Source: Flavobacterium sp. SUN052 (GTDB lineage: Bacteria; Bacteroidota; Bacteroidia; Flavobacteriales; Flavobacteriaceae). From it: a DNA stretch of 64,000 bases. Within the stretch, counting starts at the first letter, position 1, and each line of letters begins with the position of its first letter. Of the stretch, positions 51,651 through 61,028 are shown piece by piece. The position numbers and the translations under genes are program-made. The DNA is taken from contig NZ_JAPQNS010000001.1 of NCBI RefSeq assembly GCF_028867935.1, forward strand, positions 558,001 to 622,000, read 5' to 3'. The notes beneath the pieces were generated by a model. That model saw only the letters and a program-made list of their open reading frames with translations, was not told the DNA's origin and searched no databases.

Positions 51651-54600
51651 TCAGTGAGTTGTAGAAACAGGAGCAGGTGGATTAGCCATCAATTCCTCGA
51701 TCCGCTTTTTAAACTTACTCGCCACCCGGGCAAATCCTTCGCCGTTGGGGTGAATCTCGTCGTACCATTGATCGTCGGCCACGGTGCCGGGCGTTTCAAT
51801 ATACGAAACCGTGTCGGCAAACTCCCCGGCAACGGCTTTCATCCGGGTATTGAACTCAACCAGAATGTGTTTCAGGATCGACTTGCGGACTTCGTGGCTG
51901 TTGATGCCTTTCTCGATCATGTAGCGGCCTAACCAGCCTTTGTTGGTGACACTCAGCGGAATAATGTAATCGTAGCCATGCACCAGAACTTTTAGCTTGG
52001 GATTGGAATCTTTGAGCTTCTGGAAAACGGCCCGGTACATGGTTTGCAAGCTGTTCAGATCGGCTGTCAACAGGTCTTCCAGGTAGTCGGCTGGTTCGGC
52101 ATTAGCCGGTACGTTTGTCTTAATATACCGCCTGAACTGCTCCCCCAGAATATCGTTGCCGCCCCCGCTCAACACAAACACATCAGGGTGCTGCTTGTTG
52201 ATCGCGTCAATATATTCCTCGATCGGCGGGGTACCCTGCGCCATCGTAATGTTGCGGAGCGTATCGCCAGCCGCTGCCACACAAAATACTGGGTAGCTAG
52301 ACGCCAGGTGGTCGATGGTGTCTGTAACAAGCGGGTGCTGGAACCACGAATCACCCTCGGAAACGATTTTGATGCCGGTTGTATTCTGTTTGAGGGCTTT
52401 CTCGTAGCGACGGTTCCGCCGGAATCGGGCAATTTTATTGGCTACGTTCAGGCCGAGATCACCCAAAAAACCTTTCTCCCGAAGGGGGACATTGGCGGTC
52501 AAGTCGCGTAATACAGACTTTAGCTCTATTTCCGGTTTTTCACTGTCCGTTTTATTCTCTAAATACAGGCCCAGTGCAAAATCCATCAGGGCTTCATCAT
52601 TCAGCATCGATTCGATAGTCGCCGAATCGACCTGATTGTACGTTGGGTTTTGCCAGTGCAGGTCTACCCGCTGCGTCGACCAGCCTTTCACTACCGGCTT
52701 TTTAGATACAATCTGCCCAATTCGTTTCGTCTCATCGTCGAGGCCTCTGTTGCCGTCCAGCAGTGGGGGCTCTGGCAGGGCATCCAGTTGCATTTCGGTC
52801 GCATCGTATAACTCGGTGCTGGCAATGAACTTAAAGTATTCAACCCGTTCTGGCCAGTTATACAGCGGAATAACAGCACTCATCTGGAAGGGTATGATTG
52901 GCTCTCCGTCGTACTTCAACGCAATAGTTTTGCCGGTCTCTAGCTTAAAAACCTCGTCGGGTAAAAGCGACAGATACGACTCGAAACCCATTGACAGATA
53001 CAGGGCACTAACATACAGATCGACAGGCGATTGGTTGGTAATTTCGATCCGAAGGGGACAAGTCCAGCTGCCATCGCTTTCCTCAAAATTCAAGGTTGTC
53101 TGCTGCCCATCCAGCGTTACGGCAACTTCGGACCCATCCACTTTTTGCCGCCATAGTTTAATTGCGAGCGGATCGCGCTGGAGCGTGTTGGCTGAACTCT
53201 GGTTTTCCAGTTGACGGATGTATTCCCAACGGGCAATGTGGCCAAGGTCCGAAGCCAGAATGTTTAACGCGTCCTCGTTAGCCGCATCGACGGGCAGAAC
53301 TAGTGGCCGATATGCCTGGCTGTCGTCGGGGTCTGTCGCACGAATCGGGTAGGTCAGGTAATACTGCCCTTTGCGTCCGCGTACTACGTAATCGGCTTTG
53401 GCTGAATCCTGATCGATACTGGCATCGGCATCGGGTTGGCGGGTGGCCTGGGCTGGTTTTTCGTCGGCCTCGTCCACGATTGTTAACTGGTCTTTCATGC
53501 GTTGCATCACGTCGTCGAGCAGTGTCGCCTTGTCTTCCCGGCTGACGTCTTCCAATTCAAAACCAACCCTGATTTTCTGGGACATCAGGCCATCAATGTG
53601 GGCTTGGTAAGTAACGTTTTCCTCGGCCAGACCAGCATCGGGCTCCAGCGTTGTATAGTCGGGGAAAATGGTTTTCACCCGGAACCGCACTGCCTTGCCA
53701 TCGGCTACGGTGCCTACGCCCGTGATGAATTCGTGGGTCGCACCAATGCCCTGAATGGCCCCTTTGTCGAGGGTCCAGCCCGCCTTGTTATGCGTGATGG
53801 TGGCCACCAGACCGCCGTTGAGCTGCTCTGAGCCGCCCAAAAATGTCCGGTAGAGCATGCCCGCCGAACCATTGGCTACCCGGAAACGGGGTTGCTGCTC
53901 AAACACGTTGCGGAGGTAGGCCCTCACGCGGCTTTGCAGATCGTGGTACGTGATGCTTCCACCGGTACTTCTCAGAATGTTGATCAGCGCCTTGGTAAAC
54001 ACCCCTTCGCCACCAACCTCCACTGCTGATTCGTGGGCTTCGCAGGCCGATAAACTCACATGAACGCCTTCGGGAAGGGTTTTGGTCATTTTGTCGGCCT
54101 TCAGCTTGTCCAGACTGATCGTATCAGCAAACACAAACTTCGCCCAGTCGCGCTGATCAAAAGCGAACGGAATTCGCTTTTCAACGGGCTTCAGGTGCGG
54201 GAAATCGGTTTGGGCAACCTCAACGGCGCGGGTATTGTCGCCGGAGTGACAGCAGTCGAAAATCGTAACAATATGCGGCTTTTTGTCGGCCCATAATTCG
54301 TTGATCAGATACCGTAACTCTTTGTCAGCCAGCAGAAAATTGTCGGTTGTGGTTTGGTCATAGTAACAGGCCAGGCATTCCAGTCTTCCGTCAGTTTCTT
54401 CTTCCCACGCTATGTCGGCTAGCTCCTGCGTACCATGACCGGAGAAATAAAACAACACCGTGTCGTCGGGGCCAGCCTTACCAAGATGTTCCCGGAATTG
54501 CCGGACAATCTCCGCTTTGGTAGCTTGTTGGTCGGTCAGTCGCTCCAGATGCGTCTCAAAGCCAACTTGTTCGGTGAGGTAGTTTGCCATTTTGTCGGCA

Positions 54601-55670
54601 TCGCCCACGCAGCCACTTAGGGCCGGGAACGTAACGCGCCCACCCAGAATAAGGTCAGCCCGGTAATCATTGATTCCCACTACCAGTGCATACAGGTTGG
54701 GGTTGTGCGGTGGTTCCGACGAGGGTAAGTCGGCATCTTCATACGGCTCATCTTCAAAGGCAGCATCGCGCGGCTGTGGCATTAACGACAGCAAATCATC
54801 TTCCGAAGTGACCGCAGCAACCGTGTCTGATTCAAATACAGGTTCGAGTGAACGGCTGGCCATTGGCGCAAAAATTGCCGCCTGCACACCCGCAATAACT
54901 CGGTCCCACTCGAATGCCGGGCCAATATCCCACTTGCCACTGGGGCGGTAGTTTATGTGCGACACAATACCCTTGAAAGTCAGCACATCCTTGGTGGTTT
55001 GAAAGCGCGTGGCTTCGGGCAGAAACTGCCGGGGAATCTTGAAAGCAGCGGTCAGGTAACGGAGTAGTATGATGAGGCTGTCGTATTGCTCACTGGTATG
55101 CGTTGGGTAATACACCTGCCCACGAAATGGCTCCTTGATTTTCTGGTAAGCCTCCGTTTCGTCCAGTGAGCAGTACACATCTGCCGGTCCAATCTTACCC
55201 GTTTTGGGATCTTTCTGACGCGAATAAATTGTCTCCAAATTACCCTGGTGTTCGGTCAGGTAACCATAATTGGAGAGCTCTATGCCAATGGTGGCCTTGT
55301 CCTGGGCATTACCCGTACCTTCATTCCCGACTCCCGCTCCCAAATGCCCCGACCAGAACTTAGAGGGGAACAGTTGATAAATGGTGCCATCGCGGGCAAT
55401 CACAAACGCTACCGACACGTGAAAATCCTGGCGAGTCAGCGTACTCATATCGCCCCGTAGATTGCCGGCGGTAAAGTGCACAACAACGCGCTGCTTGGGG
55501 TGTTCCACGGCATGGAAGTAGCCTGATCGTGTGGCCGGTTTACAGAACTTGGCCTTCAGCCGTAAATTTTCGCCGGGCACGGGCACGTCCACAGGTTGAA
55601 AGGTATACTCGCCTTGATTACCCGTTTCCCGGAATAATTTTTCCGCAGCAGGTATGGAAGTAAATCGCAT
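51651..55670 (-). CDS. amidase - caspase - SGNH hydrolase fusion protein
   Basis: 1339 residues with three separate enzyme modules. Residues 55-270 are an Amidase_2/PGRP-like N-acetylmuramoyl-L-alanine amidase: His65 (VVHFTAG), Glu131 (IGIEL), His238 and Asp248 (KWDIGP) are plausible zinc and catalytic residues. Residues 323-520 are a caspase/metacaspase domain: His412 (FYFSGHG) and Cys474 (DCCHSGD). Residues 1099-1339 are an SGNH/GDSL hydrolase: Ser1108 (EGDSW), GGND (about 1170), Asp1304 and His1307 (DEIHPN). The middle (540-1095) has beta-rich, unassigned segments. No export signal is seen, so the amidase may work as a peptidoglycan-fragment sensor. It is the first gene of the locus. Confidence 0.88.
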   Translation of the reverse strand: MRFTSIPAAEKLFRETGNQGEYTFQPVDVPVPGENLRLKAKFCKPATRSGYFHAVEHPKQRVVVHFTAGNLRGDMSTLTRQDFHVSVAFVIARDGTIYQLFPSKFWSGHLGAGVGNEGTGNAQDKATIGIELSNYGYLTEHQGNLETIYSRQKDPKTGKIGPADVYCSLDETEAYQKIKEPFRGQVYYPTHTSEQYDSLIILLRYLTAAFKIPRQFLPEATRFQTTKDVLTFKGIVSHINYRPSGKWDIGPAFEWDRVIAGVQAAIFAPMASRSLEPVFESDTVAAVTSEDDLLSLMPQPRDAAFEDEPYEDADLPSSEPPHNPNLYALVVGINDYRADLILGGRVTFPALSGCVGDADKMANYLTEQVGFETHLERLTDQQATKAEIVRQFREHLGKAGPDDTVLFYFSGHGTQELADIAWEEETDGRLECLACYYDQTTTDNFLLADKELRYLINELWADKKPHIVTIFDCCHSGDNTRAVEVAQTDFPHLKPVEKRIPFAFDQRDWAKFVFADTISLDKLKADKMTKTLPEGVHVSLSACEAHESAVEVGGEGVFTKALINILRSTGGSITYHDLQSRVRAYLRNVFEQQPRFRVANGSAGMLYRTFLGGSEQLNGGLVATITHNKAGWTLDKGAIQGIGATHEFITGVGTVADGKAVRFRVKTIFPDYTTLEPDAGLAEENVTYQAHIDGLMSQKIRVGFELEDVSREDKATLLDDVMQRMKDQLTIVDEADEKPAQATRQPDADASIDQDSAKADYVVRGRKGQYYLTYPIRATDPDDSQAYRPLVLPVDAANEDALNILASDLGHIARWEYIRQLENQSSANTLQRDPLAIKLWRQKVDGSEVAVTLDGQQTTLNFEESDGSWTCPLRIEITNQSPVDLYVSALYLSMGFESYLSLLPDEVFKLETGKTIALKYDGEPIIPFQMSAVIPLYNWPERVEYFKFIASTELYDATEMQLDALPEPPLLDGNRGLDDETKRIGQIVSKKPVVKGWSTQRVDLHWQNPTYNQVDSATIESMLNDEALMDFALGLYLENKTDSEKPEIELKSVLRDLTANVPLREKGFLGDLGLNVANKIARFRRNRRYEKALKQNTTGIKIVSEGDSWFQHPLVTDTIDHLASSYPVFCVAAAGDTLRNITMAQGTPPIEEYIDAINKQHPDVFVLSGGGNDILGEQFRRYIKTNVPANAEPADYLEDLLTADLNSLQTMYRAVFQKLKDSNPKLKVLVHGYDYIIPLSVTNKGWLGRYMIEKGINSHEVRKSILKHILVEFNTRMKAVAGEFADTVSYIETPGTVADDQWYDEIHPNGEGFARVASKFKKRIEELMANPPAPVSTTH

Positions 55671-55826
55671 GGTTATAAGTAGTTTAGGGAAAAGATAGCT
55701 GGTAAAAAACAGACCCTTAATATGCTATTTTTTGGTAAGCCATATGACAATTTTATAGTATTCGGAGAGCGAATTTATTGATAGGTTGACTTATCGGTAG
55801 CAATACGAAACCTGCCCTGCCTTTTG

Positions 55827-55834
55827 TATCTTTG
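55827..55834 (+). promoter_or_regulatory. -7 promoter box TATCTTTG
   Basis: Perfect TAnnTTTG match 26 bases before the trhO ATG at 55861. No TTTG at the ideal -33 spacing. Confidence 0.45.
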
Positions 55835-55860
55835 TGGTATTAAAACAGGTTGCTAAGCGA

Positions 55861-56820
55861 ATGAAACCTTACCGCGTTTTACTGTACTATTGCTACACAC
55901 CCATTGCTGACCCGGAAGCTTTTCGGGAGGAGCATCATCTGCTGTGTTTGCGACTAAATCTATTAGGGCGCATTATTATAGCCCCCGAAGGCTTAAACGG
56001 AACAGTGTCGGGCCTGACCGCCGATTGCGAGGCCTACATGGCCGCTGTGAAAGCCGATCCGCGTTTCGACGCCCTCGAATTCAAGGTCGACGAGCAGGAT
56101 ACCCATACCTTTCAGAAACTACACGTACGGATTAAATCCGAGATTGTTCACTCCGATTTACCCGTCGATCCGCTCAAGCAAACGGGTATCCATCTGGAGC
56201 CGGACGAGTTCCGAACGTTTAAAAACGACCCCGACGTCGTGCTAATCGATATGCGGTCGAACTACGAACATTCGGTGGGGCGATTCAAAGGAGCCATCAC
56301 GTTTGATATGGAAAATCTTCGCGATTTGCCAGAACACATGGACGAGATTGCCCACTTGAAGCAGAAGAAGGTTATTACCTATTGCACGGGTGGCATCAAG
56401 TGCGAAAAAGCCAGTGCATACCTGTTATCGCAGGGTTTCGAAAATGTGTATCAGCTTCATGGCGGTATCATTAAGTATGGTCTCGAAGAAGGAGGTGAAG
56501 ATTTCGACGGTAAATGCTACGTGTTCGATAACCGTGTGGCCGTTGATGTCAACCAGGTAAACCCAACCGTAATCTCAACCTGCCACCGTTGCGGTACGGC
56601 CTCCGACCGGATGATCAACTGTGCCAGCCCTGCCTGTAACAACCACGTAGCCTTGTGCGAATCGTGCGGTTGGGAGCATCACGGCACCTGCACCGACGAC
56701 TGTTTGTCTGATCCGCAACTACGGGTTTACGACGGAACAGGCTATTATAGTAAGAAGACGGAAGGCTATACACCCTGGCAAGGCTACAAGAGCTTCGCCG
56801 GGAGCCAAACGATTTCATAA
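55861..56820 (+). CDS. trhO: tRNA uridine(34) hydroxylase, rhodanese family
   Basis: From ATG 55861, 319 residues. The N-terminal domain (LLGRIIIAPEGLNGTVSG) and central rhodanese domain with catalytic Cys175 (TYCTGGIKCEK) match TrhO/YceA, which forms 5-hydroxyuridine at position 34 of certain tRNAs using oxygen. The C-terminal cysteine-rich tail (CHRCGTASDRMINC, CNNH, CESCGWEHH) probably binds zinc and occurs in longer bacterial members. A GTG-started longer frame from 55834 overlaps the promoter and is disfavoured. Confidence 0.92.
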   Translation: MKPYRVLLYYCYTPIADPEAFREEHHLLCLRLNLLGRIIIAPEGLNGTVSGLTADCEAYMAAVKADPRFDALEFKVDEQDTHTFQKLHVRIKSEIVHSDLPVDPLKQTGIHLEPDEFRTFKNDPDVVLIDMRSNYEHSVGRFKGAITFDMENLRDLPEHMDEIAHLKQKKVITYCTGGIKCEKASAYLLSQGFENVYQLHGGIIKYGLEEGGEDFDGKCYVFDNRVAVDVNQVNPTVISTCHRCGTASDRMINCASPACNNHVALCESCGWEHHGTCTDDCLSDPQLRVYDGTGYYSKKTEGYTPWQGYKSFAGSQTIS

Positions 56821-56834
56821 TACGTTTCTTACGT

Positions 56835-56906
56835 CCTCGACCTGTGTCCTCACAAGATGCTATGCATCGCAACCCGTTAAGCGTCCTGTGAGGACATAGG
56901 CTGAGG
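56835..56906. repeat. imperfect inverted repeat between trhO and surE
   Basis: Arms 56835-56854 and 56887-56906 agree at 17 of 20 positions (core GTCCTCACA). Probable terminator for trhO, though no T-run follows. Confidence 0.55.
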
Positions 56907-56933
56907 AAAAGCTTGAATTTTGAAACCCCACTT

Positions 56934-57710
56934 ATGGCTGACCAAAAGCCCCTGATTTTAGTAACCAACGACGACGGAATCACTGCCCACGGCATCCGCA
57001 CACTCGTTGAGGTAATGCAAGAACTAGGTACCGTAATTGTAGTGGCTCCCAATAGTCCCCAGTCGGGGATGGGCCACGCCATCACTATTGCCAACCCCTT
57101 GCGACTGTATCCAAGCGATATTTTTGCCGACGTTATTTCGTACGAATGCTCGGGAACCCCTGCCGATTGCGTCAAGCTTGCCAAGCATCATGTGCTGAAA
57201 GATCGCGCTCCCGATCTCGTCGTGAGCGGTATCAATCACGGCTACAACACCTCCATCAGTGTGTTGTATTCAGGTACGATGTCGGCAGCCATTGAAGCCG
57301 CCATCGAAGGCATACCGGCCATTGGGTTCTCGCTGGGCGATTTCAGCCGCCAGCCCGACTTTTCGCACGTTCGTGAGCACGTACTAACCATTGCCCGCCA
57401 GGTTCTGGAGCGTGGCCTCACCAAAGGGGTAGCGCTGAACGTGAATTTCCCGGCTCGTGGGCCAGAACCTTTGCAGGGAATCAGAATTTGTCGCCAGGCT
57501 AACGCCAAATGGCAGGAGAGTTTTGATGAACGGCGTGATCCCCATGGTCGCCGGTACTTCTGGCTCGACGGCGAATTCGTAAATTTCGACACCCATGCCG
57601 AAGATACCGACGAGTACGCTGTAGCAAACAATTACACCTCCGTAGTGCCGTGTCAGTATGACCTGACAGCCCATCAAACGGCTGCACAAATGCGGGAATG
57701 GACCTTTTAA
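56934..57710 (+). CDS. surE: 5'-nucleotidase SurE
   Basis: 258 residues from ATG 56934 (MADQKPLILVTNDDGIT); a start at 56913 is possible. The metal site is clear: TNDDGI with the Asp pair, VVAPNSPQSGMGHA with the Ser/Asn, and SGINHGYNTSISVLYSGT. SurE dephosphorylates nucleoside 5'- and 3'-monophosphates and helps survival in stationary phase. It is cytoplasmic and divalent-metal dependent. Confidence 0.96.
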   Translation: MADQKPLILVTNDDGITAHGIRTLVEVMQELGTVIVVAPNSPQSGMGHAITIANPLRLYPSDIFADVISYECSGTPADCVKLAKHHVLKDRAPDLVVSGINHGYNTSISVLYSGTMSAAIEAAIEGIPAIGFSLGDFSRQPDFSHVREHVLTIARQVLERGLTKGVALNVNFPARGPEPLQGIRICRQANAKWQESFDERRDPHGRRYFWLDGEFVNFDTHAEDTDEYAVANNYTSVVPCQYDLTAHQTAAQMREWTF

Positions 57711-57734
57711 AATGAATGTCGGATTGGGGATGTC

Positions 57735-57809
57735 GGATTTAGGATTTATTGCCGGGCCGAGGTCGGCTGACGCCGTAACTTGCTCGCGTCAGCAATAAAT
57801 CCAAAATCC
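57735..57809. repeat. nested inverted repeats before the GH3-family gene
   Basis: Outer arms 57735-57752 and 57792-57809 agree at 17 of 18 positions (core GGATTTATTGC). An inner alternative pairs GCTGACGC (57766-57773) with GCGTCAGC (57786-57793). The two stems compete for shared bases at 57792-57793, so two folds are possible. Confidence 0.7.
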
Positions 57810-57839
57810 AAAATCTCTAATCCGAAATCCTACAACATT

Positions 57840-59381
57840 ATGACTATACTTGGAAATGTATTGAAGCGGGGGATTCGGTTGACGGAAGTTGTTCGTCGGC
57901 GACGGATCAACGCGCTGAAAATGCAGCGAAAAACCTTCACAAAATTGATTGGGAAGGCTCGATACACCGCATTTGGAGAGAAATACGAGTTCGATGAACT
58001 ACTGCGCTCCGTTGAATTTGGCAGCGAGCGCGAGTTCTACGAAAAGTATAAAAAGCTGGTTCCTATCCACGACTACAACAAAATATACAACGAGTGGTGG
58101 CATCGCTCCCTCGACGGAGAGAAAAACGTGACGTGGCCGGGCCGGGTTAAGTATTTTGCGCTCAGTTCGGGCACATCAGAATCGGCTTCTAAATATATAC
58201 CCGTGACTAAGTCGATGGTGAAAGCCATCCAGAAAACGGGTGTACGGCAAATTCTAACCCTGTCAAAGTACAAAGAGTTACCCGCAGCTACGTTCGAAAA
58301 AGGATGCCTGATGCTGGGTGGTAGTACCAAACTCAACAACCGGGGTGGGCAACTGGTAGGCGACTTAAGTGGAATCACCACGAGTCAGATTCCATTCTGG
58401 TTTCAGCGGTTTTATAAGCCGGGGAAAGAAATTGCGCAGGAACGGGACTGGGAATTGAAATTAGACGAGATTACCGAGCAGGCTGCTCAATGGGACATTG
58501 GTTTTATTGCGGGTGTGCCAGCGTGGTTACAGATCCTGATGGAGAAGATCATTGCTCATTACAAGGTCAAAACAATCCACGACATTTGGCCAAACCTGGC
58601 CGTGTTTTGCCACGGTGGCGTTTCGTTCGAACCCTACAAAAAAGGCTTTGAGAAACTGTTGGGCAAACCAATGGTGTACCTCGAAACCTATCTGGCATCG
58701 GAAGGATTTATCGCCTATCAGGCTGATCCGAATTCCGAAGGGATGCAGCTGGTGTTGAATAATGGCCTGTTTTTCGAGTTTGTGCCCTTTAACGAGCGCA
58801 ACTTTACAGCAGATGGTGATCTGGCCAAAAATCCCGAAACGCTGATGATCGATGAGGTTCAGGAAGGGCAGGAGTATGCTCTGCTGATCTCGACCTGTTC
58901 GGGGGCATGGCGGTACCTGATCGGCGATACCATCCGGTTTACGAGTAAGCGCCGGGCGGAAATCATCATTACGGGCCGCACCAAACATTTCCTGAGCCTT
59001 TGTGGAGAACATCTCTCGGTCGACAACATGAACAAGGCGGTGGAACTCGTTTCCAATGAAATGGGCATCACAGTGCGCGAGTTTACTGTGGCAGGCCTCA
59101 CCTTCGATCGGGAGTTTGGTCACCACTGGTATATTGGTACGGATGAACCTGTTGATGCCGAAAGGCTTCGGCAGCGTATTGATCAGAAGCTGTGTGAACT
59201 CAATGATGATTACGCAGTAGAACGTAAACACGCACTGAAGAAACTGGAGTTGACCGTTGTGCCGACAAAAATGTTCTACAAGTGGATGGAATCTAAGGGC
59301 AAAATGGGGGGGCAGAATAAGTTTCCCCGCGTGCTGAAAAAAGCGCTGATTGCCGATTGGCAGGGATTTCTCGAAAAGTAG
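57840..59381 (+). CDS. GH3 auxin-responsive promoter family protein
   Basis: 513 residues from ATG 57840. The GH3 pattern of acyl-adenylate-forming enzymes is visible: FALSSGTSESASKYIPVT (ATP-binding loop), GVPAWLQILMEKI, YLETYLASEGFIAYQ, YRYLIGDTIRFT-like WRYLIGDTIRFTSKRRAEIIITGRTKHFLSLCGEHLS. Plant GH3 enzymes attach amino acids to hormones; bacterial members are uncharacterised in general, and the substrate here is unknown. A longer frame from 57780 only translates the inverted repeat. Confidence 0.92.
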   Translation: MTILGNVLKRGIRLTEVVRRRRINALKMQRKTFTKLIGKARYTAFGEKYEFDELLRSVEFGSEREFYEKYKKLVPIHDYNKIYNEWWHRSLDGEKNVTWPGRVKYFALSSGTSESASKYIPVTKSMVKAIQKTGVRQILTLSKYKELPAATFEKGCLMLGGSTKLNNRGGQLVGDLSGITTSQIPFWFQRFYKPGKEIAQERDWELKLDEITEQAAQWDIGFIAGVPAWLQILMEKIIAHYKVKTIHDIWPNLAVFCHGGVSFEPYKKGFEKLLGKPMVYLETYLASEGFIAYQADPNSEGMQLVLNNGLFFEFVPFNERNFTADGDLAKNPETLMIDEVQEGQEYALLISTCSGAWRYLIGDTIRFTSKRRAEIIITGRTKHFLSLCGEHLSVDNMNKAVELVSNEMGITVREFTVAGLTFDREFGHHWYIGTDEPVDAERLRQRIDQKLCELNDDYAVERKHALKKLELTVVPTKMFYKWMESKGKMGGQNKFPRVLKKALIADWQGFLEK

Positions 59382-59394
59382 TTTCAAGAGCATA

Positions 59395-59455
59395 AAAAGT
59401 TAAAAGTCGGTTGGTGCACATGATTTGCTTGTGCACCAACCGACTTTTAACTTTT
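59395..59455. terminator. perfect 26-base-arm hairpin between convergent genes
   Basis: Arms 59395-59420 and 59430-59455 (core AAGTCGGTTGGTGCAC) are exact complements with a 9-base loop; TTAACTTTTA at one end and AAAAAGT at the other allow termination of both the GH3-family (plus) and thioredoxin (minus) genes. Confidence 0.9.
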
Positions 59456-59466
59456 AGGCGTGATCT

Positions 59467-60657
59467 TTATTTTAACTCCGCTAACTGCTGCACATTCCGC
59501 TTCGTATCGATTTTGGCGGCTTTGGCGAGGTCCATTGCTTTCTGGGCTGCTTTTTGGGCATCCGCTTTTTTACCAGCCCGGAGTTGCGCTGCGGCCATTT
59601 CGTAGTAAAGGTCAGCTTGCTCCTGAACCGTTGCTTTATTGGTAGCCAACGCTTTCGTAATCCACTTGGTCACCGTTGGTACATCGCTGGGATCGGGACT
59701 CTGCTTGTTGAACAGCCGGGAAATATAAAGATACTCAGGAACGGTCAACGGAAAATTTGAAACCTGACTATCCATTCTGGCTACTGCTTTACCTGTCTGA
59801 CGAGCCTTGAAATACGCATTTACTTCAGGCAGGAGAGTCCGGTTGGCGGCAACTTTCTGGTCGATACCAATCTTCACCAAACCATTTCGCACCTGCATAA
59901 CTTTGGCCGCTGGAAACTGCGCACCTCGTCCGCTAAAAAGCGTAGACATCAGAATATTCTCCGCCACATTACGAGGCTCATCGGCACCAAACGCCTTGTA
60001 TTGACCCAAATTGTTGATCAGGTTTTGGGCCAGCGGATTGTCCATATCCATCACCAGCTTCTGAAGCACCAGCCAGTTTGTCTGGCTAGCCATCTGACCT
60101 ACTGGTTGTTGCCGGGCGTACTCTTCCATCGCTTTAATGTTGGCCACTGTGTCGGTAGTTACTTTGGCATACATACCGTAATCGATCAGGAAGTTGGGAT
60201 TACGATCACCGCTGGCAAACCGTTGGCGGTATTTCTGGCTCCGGGTAGTTGGGTCGAGCGCCTGGGTTCCGTGGCGAATTACCTCCTCAGCTGAATTATT
60301 GCTCATAGCCATGTGAACAAGGTTCTGCTGAGGATCAAAATACAGGAACAAAGGCAACGAGGGCACGTAAAGCTTTCGTTTGCTCAACCAGGCCTGCGTC
60401 TCCTTGCTCATCAGGTCGACTTTGGTGCTGACGAATTTTGCGTTGTAAAACTTGCCCACCCGACTGTCGGCCAGCGTAGGCATAAAGCTTTGGCAAACGT
60501 GGCACGTTGGCGAATAAACCTCCACAAAAACGGGCTTGTTGGCCTTACGGGCAGCCGCAAATACCTGATCGACTGATTCAGGGCGAAATGCAATCCCTCC
60601 TTTCTGGGCAAAACTACTGGCCCCGATCAGGCAGAGTAAAACGATTAATTGTTTCAT
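59467..60657 (-). CDS. exported thioredoxin-like protein with helical C-terminal domain
   Basis: 396 residues: signal peptide (1-17), thioredoxin fold with CHVC at 52-55 (VEVYSPTCHVCQSF) and cis-Pro segment VPSLPLFLYF, then about 200 residues of helices, ending with an Ala/Lys-rich TPR-like repeat (LYYEMAAAQLRAGKKADAQKAAQKAM). Probably a periplasmic disulfide or thiol-related protein. It overlaps the upstream gldC stop by four bases, so it is co-transcribed with gldC. Confidence 0.85.
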   Translation of the reverse strand: MKQLIVLLCLIGASSFAQKGGIAFRPESVDQVFAAARKANKPVFVEVYSPTCHVCQSFMPTLADSRVGKFYNAKFVSTKVDLMSKETQAWLSKRKLYVPSLPLFLYFDPQQNLVHMAMSNNSAEEVIRHGTQALDPTTRSQKYRQRFASGDRNPNFLIDYGMYAKVTTDTVANIKAMEEYARQQPVGQMASQTNWLVLQKLVMDMDNPLAQNLINNLGQYKAFGADEPRNVAENILMSTLFSGRGAQFPAAKVMQVRNGLVKIGIDQKVAANRTLLPEVNAYFKARQTGKAVARMDSQVSNFPLTVPEYLYISRLFNKQSPDPSDVPTVTKWITKALATNKATVQEQADLYYEMAAAQLRAGKKADAQKAAQKAMDLAKAAKIDTKRNVQQLAELK

Positions 60658-60995
60658 TTCTGTTGCTTCATTTCCTCCTTAACCCGGCGGCTCAGAACCT
60701 GGCATAGACTCATAATATCGCGGGCCATGTGTTGGTCGCCCGTTGCCGACTCGACCGTGCTGGCCAGTCCATCCATGATCTCAATCACAAACCGCTTCAT
60801 GTCCAGAACCTCCATATCCTTGGTCCAGAGGTCCATTTTCATGGTTCCTTGGTGGTAATGATCCCAGATAGAAACGGCAATGGCACGGGTATCGCTCAGG
60901 CCTTCGTTGGGGTTATCAGTGGCATCCCAATAAATTTTGTCAGGGACGTTCTGGGTATCTAACTCTATGCTGAAATGAATATCTGACTTTTTCAT
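60654..60995 (-). CDS. gldC: gliding-motility protein GldC
   Basis: 113 residues from ATG 60995 (MKKSDIHFSIELD). The segment VPDKIYWDATDNPNEGLSDTRAIAVSIWD and DLWTKDMEVLDMKRFVIEIMDGLASTVESATGD match the GldC family, which assists gliding and type IX secretion in Bacteroidota but has no known enzymatic activity. A GTG start at 61001 would add two residues. Together with porX at 43.7 kb it supports a type IX secretion-bearing organism. Confidence 0.9.
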   Translation of the reverse strand: MKKSDIHFSIELDTQNVPDKIYWDATDNPNEGLSDTRAIAVSIWDHYHQGTMKMDLWTKDMEVLDMKRFVIEIMDGLASTVESATGDQHMARDIMSLCQVLSRRVKEEMKQQK

Positions 60996-61028
60996 AGCCA
61001 CAAAGATAGACGCTGGATTTTGGATTGG

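Noticed and set aside
45333..55670. Type III CRISPR-linked CHAT (Craspase) system
   Set aside because: CHAT is present but there are no Cas genes or repeat arrays in the window.
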